NCBI GenBank assembly: GCA_964420125.1
Contig: CAYQQQ010000016.1
Coordinates: 24,476 to 88,475, forward strand
DNA from: CAYQQQ01 sp964420125
Lineage (GTDB): Bacteria; Actinomycetota; Acidimicrobiia; Acidimicrobiales; Microtrichaceae
Reading direction: 5' to 3'
DNA: 64,000 bases
Part shown: positions 57,431-64,000 of the stretch, piece after piece
Position numbering within the stretch: the first letter of the stretch is position 1
How the letters are laid out: every line of letters starts with the position of its first letter
The notes under the pieces: generated by a model
What the model saw: only the letters and a program-made list of their open reading frames with translations
Told to the model about the DNA's origin: nothing
The model's database searches: none
Translations under genes and position numbers: made by a program

Positions 57431-58018
57431 ATGAAGAAGTCCGTGCGATTCGTCGTCGGGGCGGTGGGGATGGCGGTGGTGCTGGCCGCCAGCGCCTGCA
57501 CCGAGGTGGTGAACGCCGTCATCCCGACCTGGACCAGCGACGGCACCTTCGACTACCTGGCCCACGATGGGGGGACGACCTGGGGCGGCGGTGGCCCGGT
57601 GAAGGCCACGGTCCACGGCGCCGGCGTCCTCGACGGCATCAACGAGTGCCCTCCGGGCCCGTGGGAGCTCTCCTACTGCAGCCGCCTCTACCAGGGCACT
57701 CTGAGCACCCTCCCGGGCTTCGACGGTGAGCCCGGGAGCTGGCCGGTGGTGATGCGCACCTACCGGTATGCGTGCACGTTCTCCGACTGCAGCCTCCAGA
57801 TCTACCTCGAGGAGCTGACGACACCAGACGGCACCGACGGCCTGTCGTCGGGGATCGCCGGGGAGGTGATCGACGGAACCGACGGCTGCGCGGGGCGCGG
57901 CGTGAAGTTCGAGGGCACGAGCGACCTCATCTCCAATCCGTCGATCGAGGTGGACGTGGCGATCACCATCTGCAGCCCCGGCCTCGCAGCCAGCATGGAG
58001 GCGACCCGCACCATCTGA
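57431..58018 (+). CDS. Hypothetical lipoprotein, family A copy 3
   Basis: A 195-aa secreted lipoprotein, paralogue of the protein at 56294. The signal peptide ends with LAASAC (cysteine about residue 24). TFDYLAHDGGTTWGGGGPV (about 39-57), LEELTTPDGTDGLSSGIAGE (about 137-156) and the cysteine-containing tail align with copy 1, though the two differ in most other positions. ATG 57431 is preceded by GGGAGG; ATG 57425 is an in-frame alternative. Function unknown. Retention of the lipobox, cysteines and leader in two of three copies suggests selection. Confidence 0.82.
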   Translation: MKKSVRFVVGAVGMAVVLAASACTEVVNAVIPTWTSDGTFDYLAHDGGTTWGGGGPVKATVHGAGVLDGINECPPGPWELSYCSRLYQGTLSTLPGFDGEPGSWPVVMRTYRYACTFSDCSLQIYLEELTTPDGTDGLSSGIAGEVIDGTDGCAGRGVKFEGTSDLISNPSIEVDVAITICSPGLAASMEATRTI

Positions 58019-58033
58019 CGGACGCCGGCAGCT

Positions 58034-58747
58034 TCACACGTGTGGAGGCGCAGCCAGCACCAGGTCCACCGCCAGACCCCACATCGTCAGCGGTCTCACG
58101 GTCGTCACCGCGTAGCCGGCGGCCTCCAGCGCACCCGGCGCGTCGATCGGGCGGCAGTCCACGAAGCTCGGGAAGTGCTCGTGGGACCACTCGTAGAGCT
58201 TCTCCATGGCGGCGTTCCCGCCGTGGCCGGACATGCAGGCCACGCACAGGCGCCCGGTCGGCTTCAGCACCCGAGCGCACTCGGCGAGCACGACGGGTAT
58301 CTGGTCGTCGGGGAAGAGCTCCAGCGTGAAGCTCATGAACACAGCATCGAACGTCGCCGGTGCGTAGGGCATGTCCGTCGCGCTGCCGACCTGCAGGTGG
58401 ATCCGATCCGCGAGGCCGTGGTGCTCCAATCGGTGGCGTGCCTGAGCCACCATCCCATCGGAGATGTCGATCCCCTCGACCCGTCCGGTCTCGCCCACGC
58501 CGGTGGCCAGGGCCAGCAGCGCCTGACCGGTGCCGAACCCGGGCTCGAGGATCACCTCGCCCTCCTCGGGCCGCAGCAGCTCCTCGATGGCGTCCTTCAC
58601 GAAGCGCTTCTCGCTGCTGTCGGAGAGCATCCCGTAGACGTGGCTCAGGCGGTCGTAGCTGCGGCGGGCCCGGGCCTGCTGCTGCGCCTCGTCGCCCACC
58701 CGATCCCGTTCGTCCACCCCATCCTGGGGTGCAGAGGTGTCGCTCAT
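58034..58747 (-). CDS. SAM-dependent methyltransferase (class I)
   Basis: A 237-aa methyltransferase. Motif I is VILEPGFGTGQALLALATGV (about residues 65-84), the acidic end of strand 2 is VEGIDISDGMVAQAR, and motif IV is FDAVFMSFTLELFPDD (about 132-147), as in UbiE-like enzymes that methylate quinones, lipids or other small molecules. ATG 58747 follows TAGCGT by six bases and appears leaderless. It ends 15 bp from the convergent lipoprotein stop and has no clear operon partner; the substrate is unknown. Confidence 0.88.
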   Translation of the reverse strand: MSDTSAPQDGVDERDRVGDEAQQQARARRSYDRLSHVYGMLSDSSEKRFVKDAIEELLRPEEGEVILEPGFGTGQALLALATGVGETGRVEGIDISDGMVAQARHRLEHHGLADRIHLQVGSATDMPYAPATFDAVFMSFTLELFPDDQIPVVLAECARVLKPTGRLCVACMSGHGGNAAMEKLYEWSHEHFPSFVDCRPIDAPGALEAAGYAVTTVRPLTMWGLAVDLVLAAPPHV

Positions 58748-58841
58748 CCTTCGACGCTACCGGCGGCCCTGCGAACCGGCACTCCTCACGCCGGCACGGG
58801 TCGGCACCGGACGCGCCGATCACGACAACGGCACCTCCGGC

Positions 58842-59672
58842 TCAGAGGCGGCCGAGGAGGAACTCCGCCACCTCCGTCGCGTCGGGGAACGAGCCGGACA
58901 TGCCCGAGCTCATGTAGCCGAGGTCGGTGACCATCGTGATGCCGTTGATCGCCACGGCAGCGTCGCTGCAGAGGAACAGCAGCGGGTAGGCCTGGTCCAG
59001 CGGGGTGGAGGGCTCCACACCGAGCTCGCCCCGGTAGTCCGAACCGAACCCGAGCCACATGTCCTTGTTGGCCTGCGCCAGGGGCGTGTCGGTCGGACCG
59101 GGGCAGATGGCGTTGATGCGGATGCCCTGCTTGAGGAACGCGAACGCCTCACGCGCGACGTAGGCGCACATGACCTGCTTCATCGACATGTAGTCGGCCT
59201 TGCCGTGCGCCTCGACCCACGCCACCGCCGAGTCGAAGTCGCCGACGTCGAGCAGCTCATGGATCCAGGTGAGGTTCGGCTCCCAGCCGAGGCCGGCCGC
59301 CGAGGAGATGAAGCCGATGGCCGAACCCCGAGGCAGCATCCCCCCGGCCACCATGCGGTCGATGAGGTGCCGGTGGCCGATGAAGTTGATCCGCTCGATG
59401 CCGGGTGTGCCATCGGCGACGCCGGCGCACGCCATCAGGGCGTCGATCGGCCCGCCGCACTCGTCGACGGCGGCATCGATCGAGGCCCGTTCCGCCAGGT
59501 TCACATGGATCGCCTTGGCCCCCTCGAGGGTGACCTCGGCGTAGTCCATGACCACCACCTCGGCGCCGGCGTCCATGGCCAGCTGGGCGGCGCCGGCGCC
59601 CATCCCTGTGGCGCCGCCGACGACCAGCACGCGCTTGTCGTCGAATCGGAACGCATCGAAGAGCGACGCCAT
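58842..59672 (-). CDS. Short-chain dehydrogenase/reductase, CoA-transferase partner
   Basis: A 276-aa SDR. The cofactor loop is VVGGATGMGAG (about residues 16-26), the active-site serine lies in GFISSAAGL (about 128) and the tyrosine/lysine pair in ADYMSMKQ (about 164-171, YxxxK). The C-terminus INGITMVTDLGYMSSG is typical of 3-alpha-hydroxysteroid-type SDRs in actinobacteria. ATG 59672 has GGAGG four to five bases upstream, so an in-frame start at 59696 is not needed. It follows a CoA transferase gene by 23 bp and probably oxidises the hydroxyl of its acyl-CoA product. Confidence 0.88.
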   Translation of the reverse strand: MASLFDAFRFDDKRVLVVGGATGMGAGAAQLAMDAGAEVVVMDYAEVTLEGAKAIHVNLAERASIDAAVDECGGPIDALMACAGVADGTPGIERINFIGHRHLIDRMVAGGMLPRGSAIGFISSAAGLGWEPNLTWIHELLDVGDFDSAVAWVEAHGKADYMSMKQVMCAYVAREAFAFLKQGIRINAICPGPTDTPLAQANKDMWLGFGSDYRGELGVEPSTPLDQAYPLLFLCSDAAVAINGITMVTDLGYMSSGMSGSFPDATEVAEFLLGRL

Positions 59673-59695
59673 GGTTCCTCCTGTGGGGTACGTCA

Positions 59696-60910
59696 TCAGG
59701 TGACGACGTTGCGGACCTTCAGATCGATCACGGTGTCCCAGTCGAGACCGAGCTCAGCGAGGATCTCGTCGCCGTGCTCGCTGAACTCCGGCGCGCGCGA
59801 GGTCTTCGCCGGCCGGCCGCCGTACTGCACAGGAGCGCTCACCAGCCGGAACTTGGCTCCAGCAGCTGTCTCGCAGTCCTGGATGTAGCCGTTGGCCACG
59901 CTCTGGGGGTCGGCGGCAGCCTCCAGGGTGTCCTGCACGACGCACCACTGGCCGTCCCACCCGGCCAGGCGGTCACGCCACTCGGCCAGCGGCGCAGAGC
60001 CGAAGACCGCCTCCAGGATGCCCATGGCCTCGAGGCCGTTGGCCAGCAACGACTCCTGGTCGGCGAAGCGCTGGTCCTCCTTCAGCTCGGGTCGACCGAT
60101 GAGGTCGCAGAGCGACGGCCAGTACGCCGCCGCCTGGAGGCAGGTGAAGGCGAGCCACCGGCCGTCGGAGGTCGCGTAGTTCTGGGTGAGGGGATTGGAG
60201 AACATGTCCCTGGACGGAGGGGCCCAGGGGAATTCGAACAGGAGCGACAGGGCGATCGCCTGGCCCATGGCCCACAGTCCGGTTCCCAGCAGCGACACGT
60301 CGACCTCGGTCGCCTCGCCGGTGCGCTCCCGGTGGTACAGCGCGCCCATGATCCCCCCGGCGATGGTCATGGCACCGATCGAGTCCCCGAAGCCGGGGGC
60401 GGGCGGGACGGGGATGAGGTCGTACTCCGGGCGACGGCCACCCAGGGCGACCCCGGCGCGAGCCCAGAAGGCCAACGAGTCGTAGGAGCCGCGGTCGGCC
60501 TCGGGACCATGCTCTCCCTGGCCCGTGCCCCGCACGTAGATGATGCGCGGGTTGTGGGTCCGGATCTGCTCGACGTCGATGCCGAGCTTCTCGCGCACGG
60601 AAGGCAGCTTGTTGGTGAGGAACACGTCGGCGGTGGCCACCAGCTGGTGGAGGATGCCGAGGCCCTCGTCGCAGCTCAGATCGAGTCCCAGGCTCCGCTT
60701 GCCCCGGTTGGAGTGCTCGAGCAGGGGATGGACGTCACCGCCCATCAGGGCCAGGCCCGAGGAGGCGAGGCCCCGCATGGCGTCGCCCCGGGTGACGTGC
60801 TCGATCTTGATCACCTCGGCACCCCAGTCCGACAGCAGCGCGGAGGCCGCCGGAACGAAGGTGTGCTCGGCGACCTCCACAATGCGGACGCCTTCGAGAA
60901 TCGCGGTCAT
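59696..60910 (-). CDS. Family III CoA transferase (2)
   Basis: A 404-aa CaiB/BaiF-type CoA transferase. VRIVEVAEHTFVPAASALLS (about residues 8-27), GAEVIKIEHVTRGDAMRG, then the aspartate in PGFGDSIGAMTIAGG (about 178) and YHRERTGEATEVDVSLL fit the family and the nucleophile position. It shares the general design but little sequence with the CoA transferase at 11469. It is the first gene of a two-gene operon with an SDR and is preceded by operator site 9, so it is part of the same inferred acyl-CoA regulon although 28 kb away from the other sites. ATG 60910 was chosen over a start at 60961. Confidence 0.9.
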   Translation of the reverse strand: MTAILEGVRIVEVAEHTFVPAASALLSDWGAEVIKIEHVTRGDAMRGLASSGLALMGGDVHPLLEHSNRGKRSLGLDLSCDEGLGILHQLVATADVFLTNKLPSVREKLGIDVEQIRTHNPRIIYVRGTGQGEHGPEADRGSYDSLAFWARAGVALGGRRPEYDLIPVPPAPGFGDSIGAMTIAGGIMGALYHRERTGEATEVDVSLLGTGLWAMGQAIALSLLFEFPWAPPSRDMFSNPLTQNYATSDGRWLAFTCLQAAAYWPSLCDLIGRPELKEDQRFADQESLLANGLEAMGILEAVFGSAPLAEWRDRLAGWDGQWCVVQDTLEAAADPQSVANGYIQDCETAAGAKFRLVSAPVQYGGRPAKTSRAPEFSEHGDEILAELGLDWDTVIDLKVRNVVT

Positions 60911-60974
60911 GTGCTCGTCCCCCTGTGTTGATCGGCGATGGCCGTACGACCGAGCCGACACCGCCCTCGATCAC

Positions 60975-60988
60975 TGACGCCTGTGTCA
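60975..60988. promoter_or_regulatory. TGAC-N6-GTCA operator, site 9
   Basis: CTGACGCCTGTGTCAG, 64 bases upstream of the CoA transferase start. No convincing -10 box is placed at the usual ten-base distance here, so the geometry is less clear than at the other sites. Confidence 0.68.
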
Positions 60989-61060
60989 GGTTGAGGACGC
61001 CGCGCATCGTAACCGAACGGCGACTCGCCCGCGCCGCGACCCCCGCCGCAACCCCCGCCG

Positions 61061-61107
61061 TTCTGTACGCCCTGGCGCACGGCAGGTGTGTCTGAGGACG
61101 TACAGAA
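61061..61107. terminator. Hairpin downstream of the FAD oxidoreductase gene
   Basis: TTCTGTACG (61061-61069) pairs with CGTACAGAA (61099-61107); a small GTC/GAC stem with a TGAG loop lies inside. It starts 8 bases after the stop of the minus-strand oxidoreductase gene, the position of a terminator, but lacks a U-run. It shares elements with the hairpin at 47003-47051. The rest of the 205-bp gap holds only operator site 9 and a GC-rich tract. Confidence 0.55.
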
Positions 61108-61115
61108 GCGCCGGT

Positions 61116-62582
61116 TCAGCTGTCGAAGCCGACGCCCAGGCGGTCGAGCAGGCGGAGCCAGGGCCCGCGGCGGCCGTGATGCGCGTCGGCGTTGGCGATC
61201 GCCCGGCGGGTGATGGTGATGCCCGCCCAGCGGACGGGCTCGGGAGGCCACGGCAGCGGGGCCCGGCGCACCATCGCCAGGCGGGTCCGCTCGTCATCCG
61301 CTCCGGCCAGCAGGTCGAGGGCGACCCTGGCCCCGAAGCGGGATGCCCCGACCCCCAGACCGGTGTAGCCCACCGCCCAGGCCACCCGGCGGTCCCATCG
61401 GTGACCGACGGTGACGGCGAAGCGGGTGGTGGTGGCGATCGGCCCGCCCCAGCGGTGGGTGATGCGGATCCCCTCGATCTGGGGGAAGCAGTCGAGCAGT
61501 TGGGCAGCCAGCATCGCCTCGGTCGCCGGGTTGGCCTCCACCGCCGGGCCGATCCGGCCCCGCCAGTGGTAGATGGCGTCGTAGCCGCCCCAGAGGATCC
61601 GGTCGTCGGGGGTGAGCCGGAAGTAGTGGAACTGGTTGGCCGAGTCGCCGACGCCCTGGCGGTGCCGCCATCCGATGGCGTCCCGTTGCGCCGCGCTCAG
61701 GGGTTCGGTGACCAGCACGTGGTCGTAGACCGGCACCACCGCGCGGCGGATCGGGGCCAGCAGGCCCGGGAAGGCGTTGGTGGCCAGCAGCACCTGGCGG
61801 GCGGAGACCTTCAGTCCGGGGCCGTGCAGGTCGACCCCCGCGCCCCCCGGCCCGGCGGTGCCGGCCCGGCCGTCCCGACGCTCCAGCGAGGTGATCGGGG
61901 TGTTGTCGGCCAGCCGGGCACCGCGACGCGTCAACGCCTCCCGCATCCCGAACACCAGTCGGCCGGGGTCGACGAGGCCCACGTTGCTGCGTCGCCACAG
62001 CCCGCCGACGAAGGTGGGCGAGTCCACCTCGGCGCGCACTGCGGCCGCGTCGAGCACCTCGACGTCCTCCCCCATGGCCACCAGCGCGTCGACGTGCTCC
62101 TCGAGGCCCTCCAGCTGCCAGGGAGCCGTGGCCACGTCCAGCTCGCCCACCGGCTCCCATCGGGCATCGATGGAGTGGCGATCGAGGTCTGCCAGCAGGC
62201 CGGCCAGGTTCTCGTTGCCGAGGCGGTGGAGCTTCGGGTACTCCTCGGGCCACTTGTCGAGGCCGTTGGCGATCCCGTGGGTGACCGAGGCGTCGCAGAA
62301 CCCGCCGTTGCGGCCCGAGGCCCCGTCGCCGGGGACCGAGGCGTCGAGCACCAGGACGTCGCGATCGGGGTCGTCGTCGAGGGCCTGGTGCGCCGCCCAC
62401 AGGCCGGTGAAGCCGGCACCGACCACCACCAGGTCGGCGTCGTGGTGGCCGCGCAGGCTGGGTTCGGGAACGGGCGCCGGCACGTCGGGACGGTGCAGCC
62501 AGAACGGCGCCAGTTCGGCGTCGGCCAGCATGGCCGCCACGGCGGCATCGTCCGGACTGCGGTGCTGCGGCACGGGCGGCAT
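61116..62582 (-). CDS. FAD-dependent amine oxidoreductase, PuuB-like (2)
   Basis: A 488-aa DAO-family flavoprotein, longer than the one at 38703. FAD binding is shown by DLVVVGAGFTGLWAAHQAL (about residues 49-67) and GDGASGRNGGFCDASVTHG (about 84-102); VGYTGLGVGASRFGARVALD (about 420) closes the site. GRNGGF and the C-terminal layout fit enzymes that oxidise gamma-glutamylputrescine or related amines. It follows an aminotransferase gene on the same strand by 12 bp, so amine oxidation and transamination are co-expressed. A hairpin lies immediately after its stop. Confidence 0.86.
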   Translation of the reverse strand: MPPVPQHRSPDDAAVAAMLADAELAPFWLHRPDVPAPVPEPSLRGHHDADLVVVGAGFTGLWAAHQALDDDPDRDVLVLDASVPGDGASGRNGGFCDASVTHGIANGLDKWPEEYPKLHRLGNENLAGLLADLDRHSIDARWEPVGELDVATAPWQLEGLEEHVDALVAMGEDVEVLDAAAVRAEVDSPTFVGGLWRRSNVGLVDPGRLVFGMREALTRRGARLADNTPITSLERRDGRAGTAGPGGAGVDLHGPGLKVSARQVLLATNAFPGLLAPIRRAVVPVYDHVLVTEPLSAAQRDAIGWRHRQGVGDSANQFHYFRLTPDDRILWGGYDAIYHWRGRIGPAVEANPATEAMLAAQLLDCFPQIEGIRITHRWGGPIATTTRFAVTVGHRWDRRVAWAVGYTGLGVGASRFGARVALDLLAGADDERTRLAMVRRAPLPWPPEPVRWAGITITRRAIANADAHHGRRGPWLRLLDRLGVGFDS

Positions 62583-62594
62583 CGCGTCCTGGCC

Positions 62595-63824
62595 CTATCT
62601 CCCGCGCGCCACGGCGCGCAGCGACTCGCCGGTGACCTCCACGATGCGGTCGAGGTCGTCGTCGCCGATCACCAGCGGCGGGCAGAACGCCAGGGAGTGC
62701 GGCCCGAGCGGGCGGGGGATCACCCCCCGGCGGAGCATCTCGTCGCGCACGTCCATGGCCGACACGCCCTCGAGCATTCCCACGCCCCAGACCGCCCGGG
62801 TGCCCCGCAGCTCGGCTGCCAGGCCGTCGTCGACCAGGGATCTCAGCCCCGGCTCCAGCCGGGCGCCGATGGCGACGGCCCGCGCCAACAGGTCCTCGCG
62901 CTCGAGGATCTCCAGGTTGGCGACCCCGGCGGCGCAGGCGCTGGGGTGGCCGGAGTAGGTGAAGCCGTGGCGGAGCCAGCGGGAGTCGTCGGACTCCAGC
63001 ACGTCGAGGACCTTGCGGCCCAGCACCACCCCGCCCACCGGCAGGTAGCCGGAGGTGGCGCCCTTGGCGAAGGTCATGGCGTCGGGCACCACGCCGTAGT
63101 GCTCCGCTCCCCACCACTGGCCGAGACGGCCGAAGGCGCAGATCACCTCGTCGAAGATCAGCAGGGCGCCGTGCTCGTCGCAGAGGCGACGGAGGCCCTC
63201 CAGGTACCCCGGCTGGGGTGTGAACACCCCGCCGGCGCCCTGCACGGGCTCGGCGATGACGGCGGCGACGCGCTCCCCGTGCTCGTCGAAGATCGCTTCC
63301 ACCTTCGCCAGGTCGTCGGCATCGGCGTGCACCACGTCGGCCAGCAGCGTGCCCCAGTGCTCCTTGTTGGGGGGCAGGCCCTGAGCGCTGGTGCCGCCGT
63401 AGGCCACGCCGTGGTAGGCGCGGTCGCGCGACACGATGACGGTGCGCTCGGGCTGGCCCTGCCAGCTCCAGTAGAGCCGGGCCAGCTTCATGGCGGTGTC
63501 CACCGCCTCCGAGCCCGAGCAGGTCAGGAACACCCTCGCCCGATCGATCGGGGCGCGCTCGGCCACCATGGCGCAGAAGCGCTCGGCGGGGCCGTTGGTG
63601 AACATCTCGAAGGTGTGGAACGCCTCGATGGTTCGCATCTGGCGGTCGACGGCGTCCGCGATCTCGGCCCGGCCGTGACCCACCTGGCAGTACCACAGCG
63701 AGGCCAGCGCATCGACGTAGCGGTTGCCGTCGGCGTCCCAGACCGCCGCCCCGTCGCCCCGCACGATCTCGATGAAGTGCTCCGCCGACGGCCGGGCGAA
63801 CGGGTGCAGGAAGCTCGTGCGCAT
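62595..63824 (-). CDS. Class III aminotransferase, omega-amino acid/diamine type
   Basis: A 409-aa PLP-dependent aminotransferase. VWDADGNRYVDALASLWYCQ (about residues 28-47), FLTCSGSEAVDTAMKLARLY, RAYHGVAYGG, LLIFDEVICAFGR (about 225) and the lysine in TFAKGATSGYLPVGG (about 257) are those of adenosylmethionine-aminotransferase-like and putrescine/GABA transaminases. ATG 63824 follows TACGCT by six bases and appears leaderless. It is the first gene of a pair with a PuuB-like oxidoreductase. Upstream, to the end of the window, lie 176 bases with no gene. Confidence 0.9.
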   Translation of the reverse strand: MRTSFLHPFARPSAEHFIEIVRGDGAAVWDADGNRYVDALASLWYCQVGHGRAEIADAVDRQMRTIEAFHTFEMFTNGPAERFCAMVAERAPIDRARVFLTCSGSEAVDTAMKLARLYWSWQGQPERTVIVSRDRAYHGVAYGGTSAQGLPPNKEHWGTLLADVVHADADDLAKVEAIFDEHGERVAAVIAEPVQGAGGVFTPQPGYLEGLRRLCDEHGALLIFDEVICAFGRLGQWWGAEHYGVVPDAMTFAKGATSGYLPVGGVVLGRKVLDVLESDDSRWLRHGFTYSGHPSACAAGVANLEILEREDLLARAVAIGARLEPGLRSLVDDGLAAELRGTRAVWGVGMLEGVSAMDVRDEMLRRGVIPRPLGPHSLAFCPPLVIGDDDLDRIVEVTGESLRAVARGR

Positions 63825-64000
63825 GGTCCCAGCGTAGGCGCGGCGACGGATTCGCACATTCCGATCGTTGGATTCGCCCAGGACCCGTGAATCACTCGTC
63901 TCAGTCGGACATTGCAGCGAAATCGCTTGCCAGGTGACGCGCTCCCCGGGTGCCCGCCGGGTCAGGAGCTCACGGCCGCCACGGGGCAGGGGCCCCGTGT

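Overview
The window is 64 kb of very GC-rich DNA with GTG and ATG starts, many apparently leaderless genes (a TAnnnT -10 box 6-8 nt before the start codon), a DUF222/HNH protein of the 13E12 type, and many acyl-CoA dehydrogenases and CoA transferases. This points to an actinobacterium, perhaps an Acidimicrobiia-like soil or marine lineage (inference). There is a 100-N assembly gap at 23216-23315. I saw no rRNA, tRNA, CRISPR array, prophage or intact insertion sequence.

Region 1 (1-4.0 kb) is the R and S part of a type I restriction system; S runs off the left edge and no M gene is in view. Region 2 (4.1-34 kb) is lipid and acyl-CoA catabolism: two divergent acyl-CoA dehydrogenase pairs, enoyl-CoA hydratase, a family III CoA transferase, a ketol-acid reductoisomerase-like protein, SDR and zinc dehydrogenases, a thiolase, an amidohydrolase, a MaoC-type hydratase, two TetR regulators and a 2-hydroxyacid dehydrogenase/aldolase operon. 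Between these lie a GGDEF-EAL protein, a K+ channel, the HNH protein, two lipoproteins (solute-binding and seven-bladed RCC1 type) and a PadR-controlled ABC exporter. A palindrome TGAC-N6-GTCA occurs nine times in the promoters of this region and of a CoA transferase at 60.9 kb, and probably defines one TetR regulon.

Region 3 (34-63.9 kb) is a polyamine catabolic island. It holds agmatine deiminase and N-carbamoylputrescine amidase (agmatine to putrescine), a PotABCD importer, three class III aminotransferases, two PuuB-like FAD amine oxidoreductases, aminobutyraldehyde dehydrogenase and three other aldehyde dehydrogenases including MmsA. Alanine dehydrogenase and an Lrp/AsnC regulator follow. 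Together they could take agmatine or putrescine through 4-aminobutyraldehyde and GABA to succinate, with pyruvate/alanine as amino acceptor pair recycled by alanine dehydrogenase.

Inside region 3, a P2A-type cation ATPase is preceded by a sigma70-like promoter and a leader that fits the yybP-ykoY manganese riboswitch, with an alternative hairpin over the ribosome binding site. Downstream of the polyamine transporter lies a three-copy lipoprotein family (two intact genes and a decayed copy) with a conserved promoter and a hairpin at the start of each transcript. The right end returns to acyl-CoA chemistry (CoA transferase plus SDR) and ends with a polyamine oxidoreductase/aminotransferase pair.
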